DNA of 64,000 bases from NCBI GenBank assembly GCA_025361565.1, contig JANYKN010000116.1, positions 410,470 to 474,469 on the forward strand, in the 5' to 3' direction. Shown here one piece after another: positions 45,074 through 53,143 of the stretch (position 1 is the stretch's first letter; every line of letters begins with the position of its first letter). The notes beneath the pieces were generated by a model, which did not search any database, was not told the origin of the DNA, and was given only the letters and a program-made list of their open reading frames with translations. The translations under genes were made by a program, and so were the position numbers. The stretch comes from Bacteroidota bacterium. Its GTDB lineage: Bacteria; Bacteroidota; Bacteroidia; Bacteroidales; NBLH01.

Positions 45074-48000
45074 TCAAAAATCAAGACTTAGTGAAAAATA
45101 AAAAACAGAAGGCAAAATTACATTGTCATCGATTCCCCATGCCCAGTCTGTGCGAACAAAATATCCTAAAATTTTAGAACGCAAACCAAAACCATAACCT
45201 GCAATAATTGGTGAACGTTTTTTATCAACAATAACTTTAACCGGATAATTATCAATTATTTCGGTATTGTATGCATTGTCTTTATCCCATGGTGAAAATC
45301 CGGACCATGCAGTACCAACATCCGCAAAACCAACAATTTGGAAATTATTTAAAAAAGTGGAGTTTAAGGGTCTGTTTACTAAATATCGAATTATTGGCCA
45401 TCTGATTTCGGCATTTGATATGGCAAATTTAGTCCCATTTCTTGCGTTTTCTACAAATCCCCTCATATCTGTTGCAACTGCTTGAAAAATGTAGCCTCCT
45501 TTTTCATCAATACGCACCGACTGATCGAAAGTTGGTACTGTGGATGAAAAGTTGATCCAATTATCTACACTTCCCAGATAATATAATAGTTTCCCTGAAC
45601 CATATGAAGCACTTGCTGCAAACCTTCCTGCAAAAATCAAACTACGATGAATCGGAACATAAAACCTAAAATCAGTACCCACAATATAAGTTTGTGTACC
45701 ACCTTTTTCAAGATTGAGATAATATTCACCAAATGTTTTTAACCGAATACCATTATACAAATTAATACCACGCTCTATTGTATTATCAAATATATATTCA
45801 AGCTTTGCACCTCCAAGGTAACGATAAGTATCATTTGGCTCAAGGGTTGATAATTGAGTAGAGAGCAAAATCGCCCTGTCGGTCCGAAGAGTTGCAGTAG
45901 CACGGATTGAGCTTACTTCATTAAATGGGTAGCTGGTTTTAAATTTCAGTTCATTGGTTATAATTTTTTCAGCAATTGGGTACTCATAATAATTGATAAC
46001 AGACAAACGATGATAGATATATTGCCTGTCCCACCTTTTCTTCAAATCTTCCAGACTTAATAGATATTCGAAACTATCAAAGTTACCCGAAATCCTAAAC
46101 CCGCCAGTGAGCTTGTAATTTTCAAACAAATCGCTAATCCCAATTTTTGTAAAAACATTAAATCCGGGATTAAAATAATAGGCACCAGGAGAATAAGCTT
46201 GATACATATCATTTAAGAATCCAAAATCAACCTGGGTAACCATTTCCTCAGGATAAAATGAGGTAAGGTAAATTTTTTGTTCAGGCCATTTAGCAGTATC
46301 TTTTTTGTTTTCCAATCCACTGCTGTCGGTTCCGTACACCAAATGATAAGGATTTTCCTTTTCTATTTCAAATACATAATAATTTACATCGATAGGCACA
46401 CTATCTGGATGAGCAACCAAATGATTTATAGCCAAACTATCTCGAATTTCTTTTTGTTTGGCGATTCTTTCCTTTTCTATCAAGATCAAACTATCCTTTT
46501 TTCTTAAATTTTTTGTTCGTTCATATCTATAAATCGTATTATGAATGTTATTTCCAATATCTACTCTTGGACTGTTTTCACTTTCGATAATCCGATCGCG
46601 CTTATTATTATAAAGGCTTTGAGCAACCGTACTATTGTCTTGGCTTATAGAAAAATAATCAATATTGCGATTATAATTGGTAACAGGATAACTTACTGTG
46701 TAATATCGGTAATGAGTAGTTGTGTCTATATAACTGATTGTGCTGTCATGAGTAGCCAAATATCTGTTAAATATACCATTATCATCAGTTAGATAAGTAT
46801 AAGTATTTTTCTTAATTCCTTCGGGTGAAATTTCATCAAAGTAAGGCGTATTAGTAATCCTTTGTAAAAGATTCGATTTATTTTTAAAGTCATAAACAAA
46901 TAAATCGTAAGTCGACATTACCTCAGGATTTATCTCTTTATCAACAAATAAGGTATCACTTATGCGATTAGATGAAAATATAATTTTTGATGATCCTTCA
47001 ATAAATCTGGGATGAAATTCATCGGCGGCATCATTTGTAATCTGGTCGCTTGATCCTGCTGAAAGATTATACACAAACAAATCAGTCTGCCCTTTCATTA
47101 CACCAGAAAATGCCATATTTAATCCATCTTCGGAATAAGAAAAGTCGAGGATTTTATCGTAGTATGGTATATTCCGGGTTTGAATTTTGCCAGTTTCAAC
47201 AAAATAAAAATGCATTACCAGTTTACCTTTAACTTCAGCAATAAAGGTTAAAATTTTACCTGATGGATGCCATGCTAAAACTGGATAAGAGTAATCGGTT
47301 ATTTGATTTAATCGTTGTTCAAATCTGAATATACTTTTAGCTTTCTTTTTTTGAATATCGTAGATCCAAACATTATGCTTCCCTGAATAATTTGTTGTAT
47401 ATGCAATTCTCTTATTATCAGGGCTCAACTTAATATGCTGGTAAACTCTGTTTTTTTTTGTTTTTATATTTAAACTTTTATCCTCCGGAAAATCAGTTGA
47501 TTTGCTATCTTTTTCAAAGCGTGTTTTATAATAATCTAGCCAAACTGGTGTAAGAGATTTAATATCAGCACCTAAAACATACAAGAAACCGCTTTCCACA
47601 CTTTTGTTTACCCTTGTCAGATAGATAATATTTGGAATTACTGCAGCTCCATAATTGTGGGCTACAAAATTCCAGATAGCATGTCCTGCAATTCTAGCGT
47701 CATCATCAGTTAAATGATTAAATTTTTGCAACTTGCCATTTTCAATTGCATCCTTTACTTTATTTTCAATTTCAAAATTCCATCCTTCAGATAAATATGA
47801 AATAAGGCCTTTATAATACCAATCGGGCAAACTTAGTAAGGCAGAAGAACTAACTTTCTGTCGGAAATTTCCTCCATAGATCAATTCTATCAGCATAGTT
47901 TCTGCAATTGCAGCCCTTATTTGTTTTACAAATTTTTGATGATCGCCTTCGTAATAGATGAAAACTTTATTACTGATTATCCTTGCAGACCCTCCGATAT

Positions 48001-48352
48001 TTGTTTCTTCGTTTCCTGATATAAGTCCAATATTACTTTGCTTAAATTCTGATTGTTTATTGTAGATCAGGAATATTATACGTCTTTCCAAGCTATGGCT
48101 GAATAGATTCTCCATATTTTTCAATTCCTCATCAATAACTTTGGATGTATAACGGGCCAATTTTTTTCCGTCGAGGTAAAAATAAGTATCGTATCGGTCA
48201 AAACGATAATACTCCCAATAAAAATCGTTGTATTGAACACGGTTTTTACCAAACTGGACTTGATGTCCGTTGTAAAATTGTGCTTTTAATCCAAAAGGAA
48301 TAAAAATTAAATATAATAAAATGGCTACGATTAAAATCCCAAGCTTTCTCAC
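45074..48352 (-). CDS. Large outer-membrane protein: degenerate peptidase-like domain, PD40 repeats, C-terminal beta barrel
   Basis: 1092 residues, GTG start at 48352, signal peptide (LGILIVAILLYLIFIPFG). The N-terminal region (about 80-290) resembles zinc peptidase-MA-type domains, but the expected HExxH reads ETMLIELI, so it is probably inactive. PD40/TolB-like repeats follow (about 300-500, KLSPDNKRIAYTTNYSGKHNVWIYD). The C-terminal 350 residues form an outer-membrane beta barrel of the BamA/D15 type (about 740-1092). Its role is unknown; the layout suggests a surface receptor or assembly factor. The half-size TSUP gene follows. Confidence 0.85.
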   Translation of the reverse strand: MRKLGILIVAILLYLIFIPFGLKAQFYNGHQVQFGKNRVQYNDFYWEYYRFDRYDTYFYLDGKKLARYTSKVIDEELKNMENLFSHSLERRIIFLIYNKQSEFKQSNIGLISGNEETNIGGSARIISNKVFIYYEGDHQKFVKQIRAAIAETMLIELIYGGNFRQKVSSSALLSLPDWYYKGLISYLSEGWNFEIENKVKDAIENGKLQKFNHLTDDDARIAGHAIWNFVAHNYGAAVIPNIIYLTRVNKSVESGFLYVLGADIKSLTPVWLDYYKTRFEKDSKSTDFPEDKSLNIKTKKNRVYQHIKLSPDNKRIAYTTNYSGKHNVWIYDIQKKKAKSIFRFEQRLNQITDYSYPVLAWHPSGKILTFIAEVKGKLVMHFYFVETGKIQTRNIPYYDKILDFSYSEDGLNMAFSGVMKGQTDLFVYNLSAGSSDQITNDAADEFHPRFIEGSSKIIFSSNRISDTLFVDKEINPEVMSTYDLFVYDFKNKSNLLQRITNTPYFDEISPEGIKKNTYTYLTDDNGIFNRYLATHDSTISYIDTTTHYRYYTVSYPVTNYNRNIDYFSISQDNSTVAQSLYNNKRDRIIESENSPRVDIGNNIHNTIYRYERTKNLRKKDSLILIEKERIAKQKEIRDSLAINHLVAHPDSVPIDVNYYVFEIEKENPYHLVYGTDSSGLENKKDTAKWPEQKIYLTSFYPEEMVTQVDFGFLNDMYQAYSPGAYYFNPGFNVFTKIGISDLFENYKLTGGFRISGNFDSFEYLLSLEDLKKRWDRQYIYHRLSVINYYEYPIAEKIITNELKFKTSYPFNEVSSIRATATLRTDRAILLSTQLSTLEPNDTYRYLGGAKLEYIFDNTIERGINLYNGIRLKTFGEYYLNLEKGGTQTYIVGTDFRFYVPIHRSLIFAGRFAASASYGSGKLLYYLGSVDNWINFSSTVPTFDQSVRIDEKGGYIFQAVATDMRGFVENARNGTKFAISNAEIRWPIIRYLVNRPLNSTFLNNFQIVGFADVGTAWSGFSPWDKDNAYNTEIIDNYPVKVIVDKKRSPIIAGYGFGLRSKILGYFVRTDWAWGIDDNVILPSVFYFSLSLDF

Positions 48353-48709
48353 ATTTAATTCTTTATATTCAACAATTCATTTATAGTTTTTACTCCAGAT
48401 AAGCAACAAATTTTTATCAAACCCGAAAACAGAAGTATTATTTAAGCTGAAATAAAATAACGGATAAAATTAACTATAATTATTAAAGCATAGCAATTAT
48501 TATTTACAAAAAAATTGAACTCTTTTGCATAATTTGCAAGAAAAAAGCATTAAAAAACAAAGTGAAATATATTATTGTAAAAGGATTACTCATTTTTATA
48601 AACAGAAAAATATTCTATAAATGGCTATAAGAACTTCGAGAAAGCAAATTTAATTTTAATGGTTTGATAATTTTAGTAATATCTAGTTTTGAAAATTATT
48701 GGATATAAA
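48353..48709. other. 357-bp region upstream of the large barrel gene
   Basis: AT-rich and gene-free. It must hold the promoter of the 45-48 kb gene on the minus strand, but no exact TAnnTTTG box is obvious. A terminator for tRNA-Leu begins right after it, at 48710. Confidence 0.4.
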
Positions 48710-48746
48710 AAAAGCCAATAAGAAATAAAGTTCATTATTGGCTTTT
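48710..48746 (-). terminator. Terminator of tRNA-Leu
   Basis: An 11-bp perfect stem (48710-48720 with 48736-48746) with a 15-nt loop. On the minus strand it ends in a run of seven T. It lies 12 bp after the tRNA-Leu gene. Confidence 0.85.
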
Positions 48747-48758
48747 GTAATCTGAGGG

Positions 48759-48842
48759 TGCCCAGGACAAGATTCGAACTTGCACACTTTTAACGGCGCC
48801 AGCCCCTCAAGCTGGTGTGTCTACCAATTTCACCACCTGGGC
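48759..48842 (-). tRNA. tRNA-Leu (anticodon GAG)
   Basis: 84 nt on the minus strand. Acceptor stem GCCCAGG/CCTGGGC, discriminator A, no encoded CCA. The anticodon stem and loop CCAGC-TTGAGGG-GCTGG give GAG (48806-48808). A long variable arm (class II tRNA) and a T loop with TTCGAAT are present. The type II arm supports Leu. Confidence 0.97.
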
Positions 48843-49187
48843 ATTTAAGCTGCAAATTTATAAATTAAATTAGATTTTCAAATTAAAACAATTTCGATAA
48901 TTGAAAATAAAATACATGTGAGTTCTAATAAAATATTTGAGATAATGCGTTAACTCTAATGAATGGATTCAATTTTGATAATTCACTATATACTAAAACT
49001 TTGAACCCGAAAATATTTTTTATGCGTTTCTAGTATCTATTTTTACATCCGCAGGTTTTTCAGCATTTGATAGGCATTCCAAACAAAAGTTATTTATGAT
49101 CTAATAATTTAAAGAATATTTGCTTATTTTGTAGAACTTATCAATTGCTTAAAGAAATATAATTAATCCGAAATTGAAATTTCTATT
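48843..49187. other. 345-bp intergenic region
   Basis: Between tRNA-Leu (minus) and the nucleotidyltransferase gene (plus). AT-rich with no small ORF. A near match to the -7 box (TTATTTTG) lies about 60 bp before the ATG at 49188, but it is not exact. Confidence 0.35.
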
Positions 49188-50093
49188 ATGAAACCAACTT
49201 TATTGATACTAGCAGCAGGCTTAGGAAGCCGCTATGGTGGATTAAAACAACTTGATCAGATTGGCCCATCAGGAGAAACCTTAATGGATTATTCAATTTT
49301 TGATGCGAAAAGAGCAGGTTTTGGGAAAGTAGTTTTTGTAATTAGAAAATCTTTCGAGGAAGATTTCATAAACCATATTTTCTCAAAATATATAGACTTC
49401 ATTGAAGTTGATTATGTTTTCCAGGAACTTGACACTTTACCCGAAGGGTATTCTGTTCCACCTGAAAGAATAAAACCATGGGGAACTGGTCATGCAGTTT
49501 TAATGGCCCAAACAAAAATCGATTGCCCATTTGCTGTTATCAATGCTGATGATTTCTATGGTAAGGATTCTTTTTTAGCCATTGCTTCTTTTTTAATTGC
49601 CCTCGACGAAGATAATAAGAACAGATATTGCCTTTTAGCTTATAAGCTTAAAAATACTTTATCGGAACATGGAACAGTATCGAGAGGACTGTGTTATCTT
49701 GACAAAAATGATTATCTTATTAATATTGAAGAGCATACAAAAATTTCTATTGAAAAGAATGCTATTATCAGTATTGGAAAAAATAATCAGAAATTTGATT
49801 TATCTGAAAATGCACCAGTTTCAATGAACCTGATGGGTTTTACTCCTTCAGCTTTTAGTTATTTCAAATATTATTTTAATGAATTTATAGAAAATAATAA
49901 AGACAGTTTAAAAGCTGAATTATATTTACCCGAAGTCGTTTCAAAAATTATAAAAAGCGGATCAGCCAAGGTTAGAGTATTGCCAAGCAATGAAAAATGG
50001 TTTGGGGTAACATATAAAGAAGACAGAGAGATTGTTGTACAAAACATTAATGAAATGATTAATAAAGGAGTATATCCAAATAAACTTTGGTAA
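49188..50093 (+). CDS. Nucleotidyltransferase family protein (sugar-1-P type)
   Basis: 301 residues. The N-terminal LILAAGLGSRYGGLKQLDQIGPSGETLMDYSIFDAKRAGFGKVVFVIRK is the nucleotide-binding GxGxR region. VINADDFYGKDSF supplies the metal-binding Asp pair. The family is common in this phylum, but the exact sugar is not known. No neighbours are sugar genes on this side; the polysaccharide locus starts 6.5 kb away. A weak terminator follows. Confidence 0.85.
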   Translation: MKPTLLILAAGLGSRYGGLKQLDQIGPSGETLMDYSIFDAKRAGFGKVVFVIRKSFEEDFINHIFSKYIDFIEVDYVFQELDTLPEGYSVPPERIKPWGTGHAVLMAQTKIDCPFAVINADDFYGKDSFLAIASFLIALDEDNKNRYCLLAYKLKNTLSEHGTVSRGLCYLDKNDYLINIEEHTKISIEKNAIISIGKNNQKFDLSENAPVSMNLMGFTPSAFSYFKYYFNEFIENNKDSLKAELYLPEVVSKIIKSGSAKVRVLPSNEKWFGVTYKEDREIVVQNINEMINKGVYPNKLW

Positions 50094-50105
50094 TTATAAA
50101 AAAAT

Positions 50106-50141
50106 AAAAGCGCCTCAAAATTAAAATGAGACGGCTTTTTT
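50106..50141. terminator. Imperfect terminator after the nucleotidyltransferase gene
   Basis: AAAAGC-GCCTCA pairs with TGAGACGGCTTTT across a 9-nt loop, with one bulge, and ends in a T run on the plus strand. It lies between convergent genes. Confidence 0.6.
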
Positions 50142-50158
50142 AATTCTTCATTTTCAGA

Positions 50159-52114
50159 TTATCTTAAAGACCAATTTTGCCAGGTATCGCTAACTGCTAC
50201 GCTAACCAACGCTATGGGTACTTGTTGGTTTCCTCTAGAAATCGCCTTTCCGCTAACATTGGTTTTTACTGAATTATCAAGACGCTGATAATCAATATTC
50301 CCACGAGATTCTTTGAGTATTTTTAAAAAGTAATAAGTGAATAATCCATGTCTCATTTCGTCATAAGCATTTGCGGTATAACTTTCGCTTACTGCATTAA
50401 AAACTACTGTATTCCCGGAAATCACTTCTCTCCGGGGATTAATTTTTTTTGCAGAAGGACCTCTCAGTCCAATATTACGTCCCCCGTTATTAAAAGATGC
50501 ATCCATAACAATTGTACTTTTGACAGAGCGACTTTCCCATATTTGTTTATATAAAAAATCAAGCGATATTCCTTCATTCAAATTTGAAGGTGGTATGTCA
50601 ACCGGCATTAAATAAGGAGCAAGAGTCACAGTATCAGCCAAACCATGTCCAGCATAGTAAAATACCAATTCTGCTCCGTCTTTCACTTTACTTACCCGAT
50701 CTGATAAAGTTAAAACACTTTCATACATTTCCTTTTTAGTTGCATCAAGTAATAGTATTATATTCGATTCTTTAATCCCCAACATATTAACTGCATATTT
50801 TTTAAATATCACAGCATCATGTCTGGCGTATGGAACATTAAAGTTTTTACTGAGTCCTGTAAATTCATTTGCATATCCTTCGTTTCCAATTATTAACGCA
50901 AACTTTTCTTTTCCTACCGAAGGAAGAACAGGAATATCTTTATCTACATCAGAAGAATACTCATTTGAAGGAACTTCTTTGGCATAATTATATTTGCATG
51001 TATTAACAAGCAAACTAAAAGGAGATACCGGATTATTTTGGTATGCGTTAACTTCTACATTCATTTTAAAACTTCCACTTTCCAAATCGCCTGAAGCTTT
51101 TATTGGCAAACGAATTAATTTTTCCTGATTTATGCCGATAATGCCAATTTTGACACTATCAGGATAACTTATTTTATTTTTTGAATCAGGCGATTCTAGT
51201 TTTGCATAAAAATTGACTGCCTTTGCTGGACCATAATTAAATAACCTGAATTCGACAAATCCATTTTCGAAAGCATCCAGGCAAGTGTTTTCATCATTAT
51301 CGATATAGTGTAATGAGCCCTGCACCAGTTGAAGGTTTGTTAAACTTGTATTGACAAATTCTTTTTCACTTATTGAACTGGTTATCTTAAAACTTGGAAT
51401 ATTTGGATTTTCTTTAATCGGTAGATTTTTTTTCCATGATTTTTTTATTTCTTTTTTTCTTTTAATTAACCTTGCATAATCAATTGCCCAAACTACACTT
51501 GCTGCACCAATAAATGCATAGGTTAAGTTTTTACTTGTTATTGTTTTGTCATAGTTTTTATTTTTGTCTTCAATTGAGTTTGAGCTCAGGTAATTGTTAT
51601 AACTATTCAATGAATTATAATACATACCTATTGAAGCTCCGACTAATGAATATCCCAAAGCACCATAAATCCAGTATGGCTTTTTTTGATGTATTTTGTA
51701 ATCGCCCCACCCTGGATAAACGGTTGATAAAATTAATGGATCATCAAGATAAAACCGATTTTCGATAGTTGCTGATATCTTGACCGTAATAGAATCAATC
51801 AATTCTGTTTCATCGTTAAAAACGCTCCATATAGCCACTTTTTCTCCACCACCTTCGATGAACTTGTTAACATCACCTTTCCAGGATTTTGCCCGGATAG
51901 TATCATTCTTTGAATTAAAAACATCAATCCAAACTCTTATATTATCTTGTTCCTTGGCATTTTCAATTTCATATTTCACAATTAAATTGCCATTTTTATA
52001 TTTCACATCATTAATAATCAGATTAATATGAGATTTAAACTGACCTTTGCCAATTATACTAAAACCAATTAAAAAAACTAAAAACAGGTTTAATTTCAGG
52101 TTAATTATCTTCAT
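50159..52114 (-). CDS. Caspase-fold protein with an inactivated catalytic Cys (pseudo-caspase)
   Basis: 651 residues from ATG 52114. The upstream frame opens at 52198 but overlaps the previous gene, so 52114 is chosen. A signal peptide (LNLFLVFLIGFSIIGKGQ) leads into a small domain with a membrane-proximal region, YPGWGDYK..YWIYGALGYSLVGASIGMYY, and a region of about 120 residues resembling CARDB/Ig. The C-terminal caspase domain (about 430-650) starts FALIIGNEGYANEF and keeps the catalytic His in FYYAGHG (His490). Where active members have D-A-C, this reads D-A-S (Ser540, codon 50495-50497). Likely a non-catalytic or altered protein in a surface operon. Confidence 0.85.
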   Translation of the reverse strand: MKIINLKLNLFLVFLIGFSIIGKGQFKSHINLIINDVKYKNGNLIVKYEIENAKEQDNIRVWIDVFNSKNDTIRAKSWKGDVNKFIEGGGEKVAIWSVFNDETELIDSITVKISATIENRFYLDDPLILSTVYPGWGDYKIHQKKPYWIYGALGYSLVGASIGMYYNSLNSYNNYLSSNSIEDKNKNYDKTITSKNLTYAFIGAASVVWAIDYARLIKRKKEIKKSWKKNLPIKENPNIPSFKITSSISEKEFVNTSLTNLQLVQGSLHYIDNDENTCLDAFENGFVEFRLFNYGPAKAVNFYAKLESPDSKNKISYPDSVKIGIIGINQEKLIRLPIKASGDLESGSFKMNVEVNAYQNNPVSPFSLLVNTCKYNYAKEVPSNEYSSDVDKDIPVLPSVGKEKFALIIGNEGYANEFTGLSKNFNVPYARHDAVIFKKYAVNMLGIKESNIILLLDATKKEMYESVLTLSDRVSKVKDGAELVFYYAGHGLADTVTLAPYLMPVDIPPSNLNEGISLDFLYKQIWESRSVKSTIVMDASFNNGGRNIGLRGPSAKKINPRREVISGNTVVFNAVSESYTANAYDEMRHGLFTYYFLKILKESRGNIDYQRLDNSVKTNVSGKAISRGNQQVPIALVSVAVSDTWQNWSLR

Positions 52115-52127
52115 TTCAATTTTTTGA

Positions 52128-53126
52128 TTAATTAGCAATGAAATTTTTAATTTCACCATAATATACATTAATTCCATCAGTAGCATATGCTCTAACATAA
52201 TAGACCCTACCGCTCACCAATCCAGTTAATTCACTAGAGAAAGAACCCAACTGATTTGATGGGCCTAAAGAGTTGTGCTCACTCGTGGAATTCAAATCTG
52301 GAGATGATGTAACTGTTGAATAACAATGACCATAGTTAATAATCTGATTAACACCCAAGCTTTTTATTGTTCCAAATGCAATGGCTGTATTATCCAGATT
52401 TGGAGTTATCTGATCTGTATTGATAGTAATTAGTGATTCATACGTTAAAGTATTAGAATAAATGATTACACCTTCGGCTTCTAAATAACCCCTAATGTAA
52501 TATCGGCCAAGAGTAAGATTGTTAATTTTACTATCAAAAGTAGTATCTGAATCGAATGGTCCAAAGGCGGTTTTATCATCATTTATTGTTGGTGGATCTA
52601 TTTGAGACCAACAATGACCATGATTACTGAAATTTACAGAACCGATTCCCTTTGTTGAAGAACTTAATTTTATACTTGTAGCATCCAGTTTTTTTATATT
52701 TGAAGTGACAAATTGAATATCATCAGCTGTAATTTCAAATGAAACAACATCGCCATAAGTATATTCGTTTCCATCGTATAAATAACTTCTGACATAGTAA
52801 GTTATTCCTGGTGTTAAATTATTAAGTTTACTAAAAAAATCTCTAGTCATTATTACTGATCCTAAATTGGTATTAAAATCATTAATACTGGGTTCAGGAT
52901 TTCTCGACCAACAATGTCCATGGCTTATAATATTTGATGCACCTACATCAAGCACAGTACCATAAACCAATACTGAAGTTCCTGAAATTTTAATCTCATC
53001 TGTTCGTACATCCATAACTCTCTCAAATTCTAACTTTTTACATGTTGTAAAAAAAACAGCTATGAATATTGAAAGAAATAATATTGTATTCTTTTTCAAA
53101 ATGATGCTTTTATTAAAAAAATTCAT
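52128..53126 (-). CDS. Lipoprotein with three Fn3-like repeats
   Basis: 332 residues, ATG start. The signal peptide ends ...FTTCKK (lipobox Cys near residue 29). Three repeats of about 95 residues follow, each with the signature G-H-C-W/Y-S (HGHCWS, HGHCWS, YGHCYS) and Y-Y-V-R-x-Y/Y-I-R-G-Y strand, typical of fibronectin-III-like surface lipoproteins in this phylum. It is 13 bp before the caspase gene, 17 bp after the tail-fibre-like gene. Confidence 0.85.
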   Translation of the reverse strand: MNFFNKSIILKKNTILFLSIFIAVFFTTCKKLEFERVMDVRTDEIKISGTSVLVYGTVLDVGASNIISHGHCWSRNPEPSINDFNTNLGSVIMTRDFFSKLNNLTPGITYYVRSYLYDGNEYTYGDVVSFEITADDIQFVTSNIKKLDATSIKLSSSTKGIGSVNFSNHGHCWSQIDPPTINDDKTAFGPFDSDTTFDSKINNLTLGRYYIRGYLEAEGVIIYSNTLTYESLITINTDQITPNLDNTAIAFGTIKSLGVNQIINYGHCYSTVTSSPDLNSTSEHNSLGPSNQLGSFSSELTGLVSGRVYYVRAYATDGINVYYGEIKNFIAN

Positions 53127-53143
53127 TTTTTTTAATTTATCAA

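Noticed and set aside
49020-49187. Exact -7 box before the nucleotidyltransferase gene
   Set aside because: TTATTTTG departs from TAnnTTTG and no -33 partner is visible, so no promoter is claimed.
50159-52114. Defence system (caspase-containing abortive infection)
   Set aside because: Catalytic Cys is absent, the protein has a signal peptide, and neighbours are surface proteins without nuclease, cyclase or reverse transcriptase modules.
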